NCBI GenBank assembly: GCA_002070095.1
Contig: MWCR01000009.1
Location: 1 to 63,102, forward strand
Length of the DNA stretch: 63,102 nt
Direction: 5' to 3'
DNA from: Parcubacteria group bacterium ADurb.Bin192
Lineage (GTDB): Bacteria > Patescibacteriota > Patescibacteriia > 2-12-FULL-60-25
Position numbers and translations under genes: made by a program
The notes under the pieces: generated by a model
Seen by the model: only the letters and a program-made list of their open reading frames with translations
Told to the model about the DNA's origin: nothing
Databases searched by the model: none
Shown: positions 24,330 through 32,336 of the stretch, piece by piece
How the letters are laid out: each line of letters begins with the position of its first letter
Numbering within the stretch: the stretch's first letter is position 1

Positions 24330-24854
24330 TCAAGCGTGCCCCAGAGTGGCGTCTCCGCTTTTCCAGTCAGCCGGGCAAAGTTCCCCGGTTTGCAGAGCTT
24401 GCAAAACGCGCAGGGTTTCTCCCACGGACCTGCCGACCGAGCCTTCGCTGATGAGCGAGTAGCGAATGTTTTGTTCCGGGTCAATGATGAACAGACCGCG
24501 GTTGGCTGATCCGTCGTTTTCATTTAGTACGTCATAGTCTCTGGCCATGTTTTGCGTGGTGTCGGCCAGTATGGGGTAGAGCACGCCCGGTAATTCTTTT
24601 TCAAACCAAGCCTTATGGCTCCATTCGGAGTCGGTGGAGGCGGCCAGTATGTCCGCGTTCAATTTTTTGAAAGTGTCTTCGTATTCGGCGAAACTTTTGA
24701 TTTCGGTCGGACAGACAAAGGTGAAATCTCTGGGGTAAAAGAACAAGATGAGCCACTTGCCTTTAAAGTCTGACAGGCTTAATTTTTTGAATTCTCCTTT
24801 TTGGTAGGCGGAAACGGCCGTAAATTGAGGGGCCGGTTGATTGATTTTGATCAT
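24330..24854 (-). CDS. ahpC: AhpC-type 2-Cys peroxiredoxin
   Basis: The 174-aa peroxidase has the peroxidatic motif FFYPRDFTFVCPTE (about residues 34-47) with the reactive Cys, and a later Cys in TGELCPADWKSGD as the resolving residue. It reduces hydroperoxides with electrons from a thiol partner. No AhpF gene is near, but a glutaredoxin lies just beyond the terminator. It is the last gene of the perR-like operon, 36 bases after sod. Confidence 0.92.
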   Translation of the reverse strand: MIKINQPAPQFTAVSAYQKGEFKKLSLSDFKGKWLILFFYPRDFTFVCPTEIKSFAEYEDTFKKLNADILAASTDSEWSHKAWFEKELPGVLYPILADTTQNMARDYDVLNENDGSANRGLFIIDPEQNIRYSLISEGSVGRSVGETLRVLQALQTGELCPADWKSGDATLGHA

Positions 24855-24890
24855 ATGTTTAATGAAGATTAATTGCCAATGATTTTTTAA

Positions 24891-25505
24891 TTAGTTGACG
24901 GACGACATGTTTTGAATTTTCGAGTATCTGTCTTCGACCTTTGACCAGTTGATATTGGTCATAAAATTTTTGATGTAGGTTTTTCTATCAGAGCCGAAAT
25001 CCATGAAATAGGCGTGTTCATAGACATCCATGACCAGCAGTGGAATCGCGCCCCAGACACCGCCTTGATTATGAGCGTCTCCGGTGTAGACCCGCAAGGC
25101 TTGGTCGTGAGTGTCCCAGGCCAGCACGGTCCAGCCTCTGGCGGCCAGTCCGCAAGCCGAGAAATAGCTGATGAAATTTTCCAGAGATCCGTATTCTTGA
25201 GTTAAGGCTTGGGCCAGAGGTCCTTGCATTTGTCCATCTCCGCCCATGTTTTCAAAATACCATTCATGCAGATACACGCCGTTAACCGCGAAGGTTTCTC
25301 CGTCTTTGAGCGCGCGCAATTCCGAATAGGTTTGATTGGCCGAGGCCACGTCACCGCCCCGCGATAAGCCGTTTAGCTTTTCTTGAATTTCGTCTTTTTT
25401 GTCGACATAACCGTAGTACAGTTTGTCGTGATGTATGTTTAACGTCTGTTCACTTAGCCCGGCCGGGTTTCCGCTGAAGGGCAAAGGGATTTTTGGGGTG
25501 CTCAT
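24891..25505 (-). CDS. Superoxide dismutase (Fe/Mn family)
   Basis: The 204-aa enzyme converts superoxide to peroxide and oxygen. Metal ligands are visible: NIHHDKLYYGYV (about 24-35), VYLHEWYFEN, and DVYEHAYF (Asp and His), with GWTVLAWDTHD before them. Fe or Mn preference cannot be decided from these motifs. Its product is handled by the flanking peroxiredoxins in the same operon. Confidence 0.93.
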   Translation of the reverse strand: MSTPKIPLPFSGNPAGLSEQTLNIHHDKLYYGYVDKKDEIQEKLNGLSRGGDVASANQTYSELRALKDGETFAVNGVYLHEWYFENMGGDGQMQGPLAQALTQEYGSLENFISYFSACGLAARGWTVLAWDTHDQALRVYTGDAHNQGGVWGAIPLLVMDVYEHAYFMDFGSDRKTYIKNFMTNINWSKVEDRYSKIQNMSSVN

Positions 25506-25524
25506 ATTTAGATTGATTTAGCGG

Positions 25525-25983
25525 TTACTTTTTGGATAAGGCTTTGAGGATGTCGGCGTTTTTTGGCATGCCGTGTTTATGGAAAATAATTTTTCCGTTT
25601 TTGTCGATTGCTACCACGGTGCGTTTGATAACAGTGGCTGAAAATAGTTTTTTAACGGCGCCGTATTTTTTGGCGATTTTTTTATCCGGATCGATCAATA
25701 AAGGGAAGGGGAACCTGAATTTGGCGGAGAATCTTTGATGACTATCCGCGTCAGCGTGGTTGACGCCGAAGACTTGAGCGTCCAGTTGTTCAAATTTGGA
25801 CCATTCATCTCTGATGTTGCACAGCTGTATGGTGCAGCCGGGCGTCATATCTCCCGGATAAAAGATGAGTACCACGGGTTTTTGTCCGATTATTTTGGAC
25901 AGGGATATTTCTTGGCCGGTTTGAGTTTTGAGAGTGAAGAGGGGCGCTTTGTCGCCGATCTGCAATTCAGTATTCTCAGGCAT
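25525..25983 (-). CDS. bcp: Bcp-type peroxiredoxin
   Basis: The 152-aa thiol peroxidase has the YPGDMTPGCTIQLCNIRD motif: peroxidatic Cys in TPGC and a second Cys five residues on, as in atypical 2-Cys Bcp/PrxQ. It is the first structural gene after the regulator, with a 30-base gap, and is followed after 19 bases by sod. Confidence 0.92.
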   Translation of the reverse strand: MPENTELQIGDKAPLFTLKTQTGQEISLSKIIGQKPVVLIFYPGDMTPGCTIQLCNIRDEWSKFEQLDAQVFGVNHADADSHQRFSAKFRFPFPLLIDPDKKIAKKYGAVKKLFSATVIKRTVVAIDKNGKIIFHKHGMPKNADILKALSKK

Positions 25984-26013
25984 AAGTATTTATCAATGTT
26001 AAAGATTGAAATT

Positions 26014-26409
26014 CTATTTTTTCAAACAAGCGTGACAAGTGCCTTTGGCCAAAAAAACAAAAGACCGGATTTGGCCCGGGTAATCCGCTTTGACGGTGAT
26101 GGGCATGAGATCCGTCAGACGGCCGCAGGCGGTGCACATAAAATGTCCGTGGCTTTGGACGGCCGCGTCATAACGAGCCGGTCCGTCATCGGTTTTGATT
26201 TCATTGATTAAGCCATTGTCAACCAGGGCGGCCAGATGGCGGTAGACGGTTGATAGTCCGATGTTGGGCACTTCTTTCTGGATTAAACGGTGGCATGTTT
26301 GCGCGTCCGGATGATCATGCCGGGCTCTCAACAATTCCAATAATATAAGCAGACGGTCGCAGTCTCTTCGGCGCAAAATGTTTTTTGAGGCGGCTTTCAG
26401 CTTTTCCAT
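26014..26409 (-). CDS. perR: Fur-family regulator, probably PerR
   Basis: The 131-aa regulator has a winged-helix domain (LSTVYRHLAALVDNGL) and a metal-binding C-terminal half, RYDAAVQSHGHFMCTACG, with the Asp and two His expected of the PerR regulatory site. A second CxxC lies near the end (CHAC). Heading an operon of two peroxiredoxins and a superoxide dismutase points to peroxide or iron sensing. The ATG directly touches the palindromic operator, leaving no room for a Shine-Dalgarno site. Confidence 0.85.
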   Translation of the reverse strand: MEKLKAASKNILRRRDCDRLLILLELLRARHDHPDAQTCHRLIQKEVPNIGLSTVYRHLAALVDNGLINEIKTDDGPARYDAAVQSHGHFMCTACGRLTDLMPITVKADYPGQIRSFVFLAKGTCHACLKK

Positions 26410-26455
26410 AAGTGAGAATTATTCTCACTTTAAAATATTAGACGCAGCATGTCAA
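26410..26455 (-). promoter_or_regulatory. Promoter and operator of the oxidative-stress operon
   Basis: On the minus strand TTGACA (26450-26455), a 17-bp spacer and TAAAGT (26427-26432) form a promoter. A perfect inverted repeat, arms AAGTGAGAAT and ATTCTCACTT around one central base (26410-26430), covers the end of the -10 box and the transcription start and runs up to the regulator's ATG. The inner 7-1-7 part (TGAGAAT-T-ATTCTCA) has the geometry of Fur-family boxes. Confidence 0.8.
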
Positions 26456-26512
26456 GATCTGTCTGTGGATAAAATTAGACTAATTCAAAACAATTCCGTA
26501 ATATGATGGCGT

Positions 26513-27487
26513 ATGAAAATAAAAATACTGGTTTTGTTTTTATTGACTGTTTTTTTGGGAGCGGGCTGCATCTGGTTTAAGGATAAGGTGGCTGATATGC
26601 CAAAGATGATACCTTCGGGCCCCAGGCTGGCCGATTTTGACGGATTGACGCCTGAACAGGCCTCTAAAAATATAAATTTTGTTCCGGGCAGTCAGATTGA
26701 GTTAAGACAAACCTACCTGGGCATGGGCGCCAAGCTGGCCGATAGTTTGGCGGGTGATGATAAAGAGGGTGTTAGGATCATTACGCTGGAAAGATTCGCG
26801 CCTTTTAATTACGCCAATTTGAGTTGGAAATTGAGCCGCCGAGTTGAAACTCAGGCCTCGATCAGCGCGCGCGAAGAGTATGAAAGCCGAAACAAGAATC
26901 AGCCCATCGGACAGGTAATTAAAACCAATCCTCCGGAAACTGAAACGGAAATAGTGGCGGTTCAGGGCGGTTTGGAAAATATTAACCTGGAAAACACGCA
27001 TGCTTTGTATTTGCCGGCCTATTGGCCCAGCGAAAGAGCACAGGCACAGAGTACCAGCGCCATTTGGTTGTCCGAAGAGGTTTACAAAGAGCTGACCACC
27101 ACCAGAAATTCCACGATCTACTATGGAATTTTGGATGAAAATTTATTCGGAGCCATGAAGCTGGCCAAGCAATTCGCGGATTCGGTAGCGGCTTTTAAAA
27201 ACAAGGCGCAACAAGAGTCCAAGAATACGGAAGTGGATTTGGTCAGGGCAGATGAAGATTTTTCGGACTGGACATTGAAAGTCAACGGACAGGACATCAC
27301 GGTGCAGGTTTTTAAAGCTCGCAATTGGTTTGGAGAGATGGTGGTGTTAAACAATCCGCAGAATCCTTTGATATTAAAAGTAACGCTTAATCCTTTGGCT
27401 TTAGGCGCTTTGGACTTATTGGACGGAGGGGTGTTTTTGCAGTCTTTGCTGGGTTACGAAGTAACGCGTCTGGAAGGGGTTCAGTAA
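26513..27487 (+). CDS. Lipoprotein of unknown function
   Basis: I do not recognise this 324-aa protein. It has a lipoprotein signal with lipobox GAGC (Cys at residue 19) and an exported, mostly polar body with IELRQTYLGMGAKL and a C-terminal LKVTLNPLALGALDLL region. A TAATAT box (26499-26504) ends eight bases before the ATG, so the transcript is nearly leaderless. It is divergent from the perR-like operon, and its stop abuts the era stop on the other strand with no gap. The C-terminal half could be a small alpha/beta domain. Confidence 0.65.
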   Translation: MKIKILVLFLLTVFLGAGCIWFKDKVADMPKMIPSGPRLADFDGLTPEQASKNINFVPGSQIELRQTYLGMGAKLADSLAGDDKEGVRIITLERFAPFNYANLSWKLSRRVETQASISAREEYESRNKNQPIGQVIKTNPPETETEIVAVQGGLENINLENTHALYLPAYWPSERAQAQSTSAIWLSEEVYKELTTTRNSTIYYGILDENLFGAMKLAKQFADSVAAFKNKAQQESKNTEVDLVRADEDFSDWTLKVNGQDITVQVFKARNWFGEMVVLNNPQNPLILKVTLNPLALGALDLLDGGVFLQSLLGYEVTRLEGVQ

Positions 27488-28342
27488 TCAACGGCGGCCG
27501 AAAGAATCTTGCCATTTGGCGTCAACCCGCACCTGCAGATCCAGGTGCACATTGGTGTTCAAGGCGCCTTCCAGTTCTTTGCGCGCGGCCATGCCGATCT
27601 GTTTTAAGTTTGCAGCGCCGGATCCGATGATCATGCGTTTATAGCGATCATTGGTGGTCAGTATTTCCGCTTCTATATAACGTCCGCCGTTAGCCCTGAA
27701 TTTAATATCCAATACAGCCACATCAACCGAATAGGGCAGTTCCTGTTCCAGGTTAAGAAAGATTTTTTCGCGGATCACCTCTTCTATCCATTGTTGGTGA
27801 CCCAAGTCCGTTATTTGCAGATCCGGATAAAACTTTTCACCTTCGGGCAAAAGTTCAAATAAAGCATCCACCAATCTGTTTAAGTTGGTGTGTTTAGCGG
27901 CCGATATTTTGAAAGTGGCCAATTGGCCGATATTTATGTTCTCGTAGACTTGGTTGGCTTTGGCGTCTGTGATATCAATTTTATTGATAGCCAATATCAG
28001 TGGTTTGTTGACTGAATTCAGCAGTCTTTGCATGTGCTCTTCCTCCGGGCCGGGGCGGCGCGTTGGGTCGGTGACATAGACGATGATGTCTATCCCCTCC
28101 AAGGTTTCTAAAATCGATTTATTCAAACGTAAAGACAAGGCGTCTTTTTTGCCTAAAAATATACCTGGGGTATCCACGAAAACAATCTGACCTCGTTCGT
28201 CATGCAGAATGCCTCTGATGGGCAGTCTGGTGGTTTGAGGCTTGGGTGTGACAATGGCCACTTTATTGCCGATAATCGCGTTTAACAGCGTGGATTTGCC
28301 GACATTGGACCGTCCGGCCAGCATTACAAAACCTGATTTCAT
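27488..28342 (-). CDS. era: GTPase Era
   Basis: The 284-aa ribosome-assembly GTPase binds the 16S rRNA 3' end during 30S maturation. G motifs: GRSNVGKST (G1), TPKPQTTR (G2), VDTPGI (G3), NKID (G4) and SAAK (G5). The C-terminal KH domain has KRMIIGSGAANLKQIG. The ATG at 28342 is chosen because an extended -10 box (TGtTATACT, minus strand, 28350-28358) ends seven bases before it; the ATG at 28348 lies almost against that box and adds only two residues. Confidence 0.96.
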   Translation of the reverse strand: MKSGFVMLAGRSNVGKSTLLNAIIGNKVAIVTPKPQTTRLPIRGILHDERGQIVFVDTPGIFLGKKDALSLRLNKSILETLEGIDIIVYVTDPTRRPGPEEEHMQRLLNSVNKPLILAINKIDITDAKANQVYENINIGQLATFKISAAKHTNLNRLVDALFELLPEGEKFYPDLQITDLGHQQWIEEVIREKIFLNLEQELPYSVDVAVLDIKFRANGGRYIEAEILTTNDRYKRMIIGSGAANLKQIGMAARKELEGALNTNVHLDLQVRVDAKWQDSFGRR

Positions 28343-28349
28343 ATTCATT

Positions 28350-28358
28350 AGTATAACA
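28350..28358 (-). promoter_or_regulatory. Extended -10 promoter of era
   Basis: TGtTATACT on the minus strand, seven bases before the era ATG at 28342. It is consistent with a leaderless era message. Confidence 0.6.
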
Positions 28359-28479
28359 GAGGTTGGCTTAAGCGACTAACTTATTCACTTGGATGACGGA
28401 CTTAATGGCTATAACGTACAACGTGCAACGTATAATGTGTCCATCATGTTTTAGCGTCCTGCGTCAAAATTATAATCAT

Positions 28480-28569
28480 GTCATTGCGAGTGGAGCGAAT
28501 GCGCAACGCGGCAATCTGCTTAGATTGCTAGGTTGATCGGCGAGATTGCCGCGCTCCGCTCGCAATGAC
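28480..28569. repeat. Palindromic repeat family A, full copy
   Basis: The ends GTCATTGCGAG and CTCGCAATGAC are inverted, and the inner pair GCGGCAATCT and AGATTGCCGCG is inverted too. The right end reads GCTCCGCTCGC rather than the GTCGGACTCGC of other copies. Confidence 0.85.
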
Positions 28570-28840
28570 AATACAGCAATCATGTCATTTCGACTGGAAC
28601 GAAGGTGGAACGGAGAAATCGCTTTACCCTATATTAAGGGATCTCTCGACTTCGCTCGAGATGACATGAAAGACGGTTTGATAATGAGTTAGTCACGAGA
28701 TCCTGAACCCCTACTATGTCTTAAGACTTCGAGGAGCACTGTAAATTCAGGATGACGTCCCTCTTTTGTCATCCTCGCGTCTTGTCCTACGAAGCCATAG
28801 CGAAGTGAGGAACGCGGGGATCCAGTTCCTAAAACTATCG

Positions 28841-28939
28841 GTCATTGCGAGGATGAACGAATGAGAAGCCGCGGCAATCTCGCTTATAAGCTTGTCGACC
28901 ATGTAGATTGCCGCGCTCGTCGGACTCGCTCGCAATGAC
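28841..28939. repeat. Palindromic repeat family A, full copy
   Basis: Ends GTCATTGCGAGG and GCTCGCAATGAC. The right part CCGCGCTCGTCGGACTCGC matches the copies at 1-75 and 805-909 closely. Confidence 0.85.
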
Positions 28940-29216
28940 AATATTGGTTTTGAATTAGGATGTTTTATTGATTTAGTGTCGAGATCCTGAACTGAATTCA
29001 GGATGACGATGATGCGCATGTATGATGGTTGTGGTCGTGACGTAGGACGCAATGTAAGTTATTAATTGTTATTTAAGGTGGATTCCCGATTAAATTATTT
29101 TGCTCTTTAAGCCTATCAGCTACTTTGCCGGGAATGACAATGGGGGGTGACGTAGGATGTGATGTACGTTATGTCCCGACACTCGCAAAAAATTATACGC
29201 TCGGTCGGGATCCCGA

Positions 29217-30644
29217 TCACAGCATCGGGAGACGTGAGGTACGCAAGGTACGCCTCATGGTCACCACCACTTCCACGTGCGGGGTTTGCGGAAAAAGATC
29301 CAGCGGCTGGATGGATTCGACGGAGTAATGTTTTAGAAATTGGGGGAGTTCCTGTTCCAGGCGATGGTAGTTACAGCTGACATAAACAATGGAAGAAGCC
29401 TGTTGTTTTGAAGTGTCCTCTAATAAGGCGTTCAGTACGCGCGGGTGCAGGCCGGAGCGGGGCGGGTCGAGAATTATGGTGTCCGGCTCCAGGTTTTGCC
29501 ACGACAGATTTTCGGCTTTGCCCGAAAAAAAGTGACACCTGTCCCCCACTTGGTTTATTTCAGCATTTTGCGACGCAAGTTTTATGGCTTGTTCGTCCAG
29601 TTCAAAGCCGTGCACTTCAAGTTCAGGATAAGCCTTAGCGGCCGCTAAGCCAAAAAAACCCAAGCCGCAATACAGGTCCAATAGCCGGCTCCCCTCTTTT
29701 GATTTAGACTTTGATGAAGATGCCGGTTGAGCGGCTTTTATAGCTTTTAGAACAATGGTTTGGAGTTGAGCGGCCATGGAGGAGTTGGTTTGGAAAAATG
29801 AGTTGGGGTGAATCAAATAAGTGAGGCCGTTTATTTTTTCTGATAAAAAGTCCTGGCCAAAAACCGTTTCGTAAGTTTGCGCGAACGACAGGTCGGCCGG
29901 CAAATTTTGCTGGCCGATTAGCAGGTGGGTGATGCCGCCTGCAGATCGCAGACTGTGCTTTAAGTCATCTTTGGCAATTTCTTGAATGCGTGATTGATCA
30001 AAAACTATGATGGCAACCATTCTTTGTCCGGTGCCGTGTCCGTCTCGGATAACCACATAGCGGATATCTCCGGAGTGAAACTTAGCATCCCAGGGCTGAA
30101 GATCGTGTTTTTTCATCCATTCACGCACGGTTTGCAAAACATCGGCCACGCCGGACGGTAACAATAAGCATTCATTGATATCAACGTAACGATTCCATGA
30201 GCCGTATTCTTTTAAACCTAGCTCGCCGTTCCAGCCGATGGCGAAATCCATGCGGTTGCGGTAACCCAGAGCTTGTTCGGCCGGGATTATTTTTTGGATT
30301 TTATCTTGGAGCTCCAAGCGGGTGAAAAGTTCGGTGATACCGCGCATTTTTTCTTGGAGTTGAGCTTGATAGTTCAGATGTTGCCATAAACAGCCGCCGC
30401 AAACGCCGGCATGCGGGCAGGGAGCTTGGATTCTATCAGGACTCGCTTCTATGACTTTATCCAGCTTGCAGATTTTGGTGCCGTACTCGCGTTTTATAAA
30501 AGTTGTTTCCAAAAGATCGCCTTTGGCGGAAAAGGGGACGGTAACCGGCCGGATTTCTCCGGGTACGATTTCAATCTCTCCGAACCCGCGTCCTTTTTGG
30601 TCGTAATTCAGGATTTGTAAATTGATTTTATGGCCATATTTCAT
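29217..30644 (-). CDS. rlmD: 23S rRNA (uracil-C5) methyltransferase, RlmD/TrmA family
   Basis: The 475-aa SAM-dependent RNA methyltransferase has an N-terminal TRAM-like domain (residues 1-60), iron-sulfur Cys in CPHAGVCGGCLWQHL (about 75-90), SAM motif LDLYCGLGFFGLAAA, the catalytic region ILDPPRSGLHP and IVYVSCN with the nucleophile Cys. RlmD or RlmCD is likely but the target uracil is not certain. The last eleven codons after VVTMR are encoded by ACGT-word and TCGGGATCCCGA repeat sequence from the neighbouring island, so the natural C terminus has been replaced or extended. Confidence 0.88.
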   Translation of the reverse strand: MKYGHKINLQILNYDQKGRGFGEIEIVPGEIRPVTVPFSAKGDLLETTFIKREYGTKICKLDKVIEASPDRIQAPCPHAGVCGGCLWQHLNYQAQLQEKMRGITELFTRLELQDKIQKIIPAEQALGYRNRMDFAIGWNGELGLKEYGSWNRYVDINECLLLPSGVADVLQTVREWMKKHDLQPWDAKFHSGDIRYVVIRDGHGTGQRMVAIIVFDQSRIQEIAKDDLKHSLRSAGGITHLLIGQQNLPADLSFAQTYETVFGQDFLSEKINGLTYLIHPNSFFQTNSSMAAQLQTIVLKAIKAAQPASSSKSKSKEGSRLLDLYCGLGFFGLAAAKAYPELEVHGFELDEQAIKLASQNAEINQVGDRCHFFSGKAENLSWQNLEPDTIILDPPRSGLHPRVLNALLEDTSKQQASSIVYVSCNYHRLEQELPQFLKHYSVESIQPLDLFPQTPHVEVVVTMRRTLRTSRLPML

Positions 30645-31009
30645 AACCGCCCTATCTTAACCCAGGCTGATGGAAATGCCTAGCGGGCATAACGTATTTA
30701 ACGTCGCACGTCACAAAACATGTAACATGTAGCATGTAACAAACAACCCAATTTCCCGCGTCCTACGTCACGTAGCATGTCCCGACACCATGATCGGGAT
30801 CCCGATCAATATATATTTGATTATTCTATCGGGATAGCATATAGCATGTAACAAACAACCCAATGTCCCGTTCAACCACCACCTTCGTCATCCTGAATTC
30901 AGTTCAGGATCTCAACACTCAATAGCCACTGTTATTCAGTATGATGAGAAGCGAGATGCTGAACTAAATTCAGCATGACGGAAGAGTTCAGGATCTCATC
31001 ACTCATAAA
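30645..31009. repeat. Second repeat island
   Basis: No gene seen. It holds ACGT words (30688-30711), a three-unit CATGTAR array (30719-30739), a TCGGGATCCCGATCA element like that at 29206-29220 (30797-30811), TATCGGGATAGCATATAGCATGTAAC (30829-30854, shown here for its two words TATCGGGATAG and GCATGTAAC only in part), and three family B hairpins (30889-31005) with GATGCTGAACTAAATTCAGC and TCATCCTGAATTCAG arms. Confidence 0.75.
30719..30739. repeat. CATGTAR heptamer array, three units
   Basis: Three 7-bp units (CATGTAA, CATGTAG, CATGTAA) follow the flank GTCACAAAA, the same arrangement as at 647 and 41415. Confidence 0.85.
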
Positions 31010-31035
31010 AAAGCGAGCAGCTAGCGGCTGCCCGG
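31010..31035 (-). terminator. Terminator overlapping the stop of the orphan gene
   Basis: On the minus strand GCAGC and GCTGC pair around CGCTA, which contains the TAG stop codon, followed by TCGC and TTTTTT. The hairpin would form right at the end of the coding sequence. Confidence 0.55.
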
Positions 31036-31617
31036 GGAGAGGGTGAACTGATAGCGGCTGCTATCAATTTCTGTTTGGCTGAAGCCATTTTGGATTCTGC
31101 GTTCCAGATCCGTGAATCTCGAGCATGCGAATTCAGGAGAGGTGCAGTTTCGCGGGATGACCAAGTATTCAAGATCGTAGGCGTCACGCCAGATTGGAGC
31201 CGGGCTTTCCATATCATCCAACTCGCCCAGTCTGGGATCGTCGAGGTTATTTAACAGGAAAGGGTTTTCAGCCTGATCAGCGAAGATGATCCAGACACCC
31301 GTACGCAGTACGGGCAAGGATCTGGCCATCTGACGGCGAGTTTGCATAATGGCCATGACCGGCGGGTTGGTCTTGGTGAAGACTATCATGGCCCGCGCCA
31401 GATCCGAGGTGTTGAGCTGGGTGCGGGTGAGATAGCTGATATATCTTTCCAGACCGGTTTCCCGGCCGGTGGACGGGAAGCAAGTGTCTATGAGCCTGGA
31501 ATGATCCGCTCCACACCGGATTAAGATTCCGGTCAAGGTCTGTTGAGCCGCGGGTGTCAGCGCCGGTCCGTGCGGGAACAGCGTGATTCTGCGCGGTGCA
31601 TTGGAAATGTCACCCAT
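31021..31617 (-). CDS. Orphan protein of unknown function
   Basis: I do not recognise this 198-aa soluble protein. It has no signal peptide or membrane span. Sequence features include a Pro/Arg-rich start, a central hydrophobic strand (TGVWIIFADQ) and an acidic loop (LDDPRLGELDDMESP). The ATG is set by an AAGGAGG Shine-Dalgarno eight bases before it, which is rare in this window. Codon use favours C and G at third positions, like the lipoprotein at 7322-8020 and unlike the neighbours. It stands alone between a repeat island and a divergent methyltransferase gene, suggesting horizontal origin. Confidence 0.6.
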   Translation of the reverse strand: MGDISNAPRRITLFPHGPALTPAAQQTLTGILIRCGADHSRLIDTCFPSTGRETGLERYISYLTRTQLNTSDLARAMIVFTKTNPPVMAIMQTRRQMARSLPVLRTGVWIIFADQAENPFLLNNLDDPRLGELDDMESPAPIWRDAYDLEYLVIPRNCTSPEFACSRFTDLERRIQNGFSQTEIDSSRYQFTLSPGSR

Positions 31618-31739
31618 TCATACTGCCTCCTTGAGCATGATTCAAGCGTATAATTGCTTAACACTCACCGTATGAGGTTGTCAATCCGAGGTCCTGAATT
31701 CGGCTTTATTATTAGGTGATTTTAAGCTAAGGTTAAGCC

Positions 31740-32195
31740 ATGCCTGTACTGCATATCATCGCCCACAATATCAGATCCCGGGAGAATGTCGGATCTTTGT
31801 TCAGAATAGCCGATGCTTTGGGTGTGGCCAAAATTTGGATTACGGGCTATACGCCCGCGCCCGGGCATAACAAGCTGGCCAAGACCGCTTTGGGAGCGGA
31901 AAAATTCGTGCCTTTTGAGGTTGCTTTGAATGTGGAGGAAGTTATTCGAGACTTGAAAAAACGTGAATTCAGGTTATTGGGCTTGGAGCTGGATCCCAGA
32001 GCTGTGCCCCTGGCCGAATATCGCCGTCCGTCCGAGCACATCGGGCTGTTGCTGGGCAATGAAGTCGAAGGTATTTTGCCTTATTTGAGAGATGCGTGTG
32101 ATGATATGGTTTATATCCCCCAAAAAGGGATTAAGGAATCGCTTAACGTATCCGTGGCGGCCGGTATCGCGTGTTACGCCCTCATGTTAAAATGA
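31740..32195 (+). CDS. TrmH/SpoU-type RNA 2'-O-methyltransferase
   Basis: The 151-aa protein is a minimal SPOUT methyltransferase. Motif 1 is IRSRENVGSLFRIADALG (Asn and Arg of the active site, about residues 12-27), motif 2 LLLGNEVEGI and motif 3 IPQKGIKESLNVSVAAGIA, which form the knot that binds SAM. It lacks an N-terminal RNA-binding extension, as in TrmL-like or other short forms. The tRNA or rRNA target cannot be named. Confidence 0.9.
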   Translation: MPVLHIIAHNIRSRENVGSLFRIADALGVAKIWITGYTPAPGHNKLAKTALGAEKFVPFEVALNVEEVIRDLKKREFRLLGLELDPRAVPLAEYRRPSEHIGLLLGNEVEGILPYLRDACDDMVYIPQKGIKESLNVSVAAGIACYALMLK

Positions 32196-32202
32196 AAAAA
32201 AT

Positions 32203-32336
32203 TATCAATTATCAAATGATCAATTATAAAATAATGAGGAGGACTTCGTCATTGACTGAATAAATCAAGATCGGGCTCTGCTCGATGCCTGATTTGATAT
32301 TTTATATTTGAATATTTGAAATTTAATCCGTAATTT
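32203..32336. repeat. AT-rich bracketed element, copy 1
   Basis: Words ATCAATTATCAAATGATCAATT (listed as two overlapping words ATCAATTATC and AAATGATCAATT) lie on the left and TTTGATATTTTATATTTG on the right. They enclose a core with GGAGGACTTCGTCATT and CCTGATTTG. It is similar in plan to 38716-38844 and 40833-40965. It lies just before the GT2 ATG. Confidence 0.5.

Larger units (their letters stand above)
28359..29216. repeat. Intergenic repeat island between era and rlmD
   Basis: About 860 bases without a gene. It contains, in order: ACGT-type words (28400-28440); family A (28480-28569); a related unit starting GTCATTTCGACTGG and ending TCGCTCGAGATGACATG (28584-28668); family B (28697-28757); a unit from GTCATCCTCGCG to GCGGGGATCCAG (28768-28824); family A again (28841-28939); a short family B (28981-29008); ACGT words (29029-29060, 29148-29175); and TCGGGATCCCGA (29206-29217). 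All have inverted ends. Frames crossing it are not genes. Confidence 0.8.

Noticed and set aside
28747-29052. A 101-codon minus-strand frame in the repeat island
   Set aside because: It consists entirely of palindromic repeat families.
29408-29648. Plus-strand frames opposite rlmD
   Set aside because: They are shadows of a strongly supported gene with iron-sulfur and SAM motifs.
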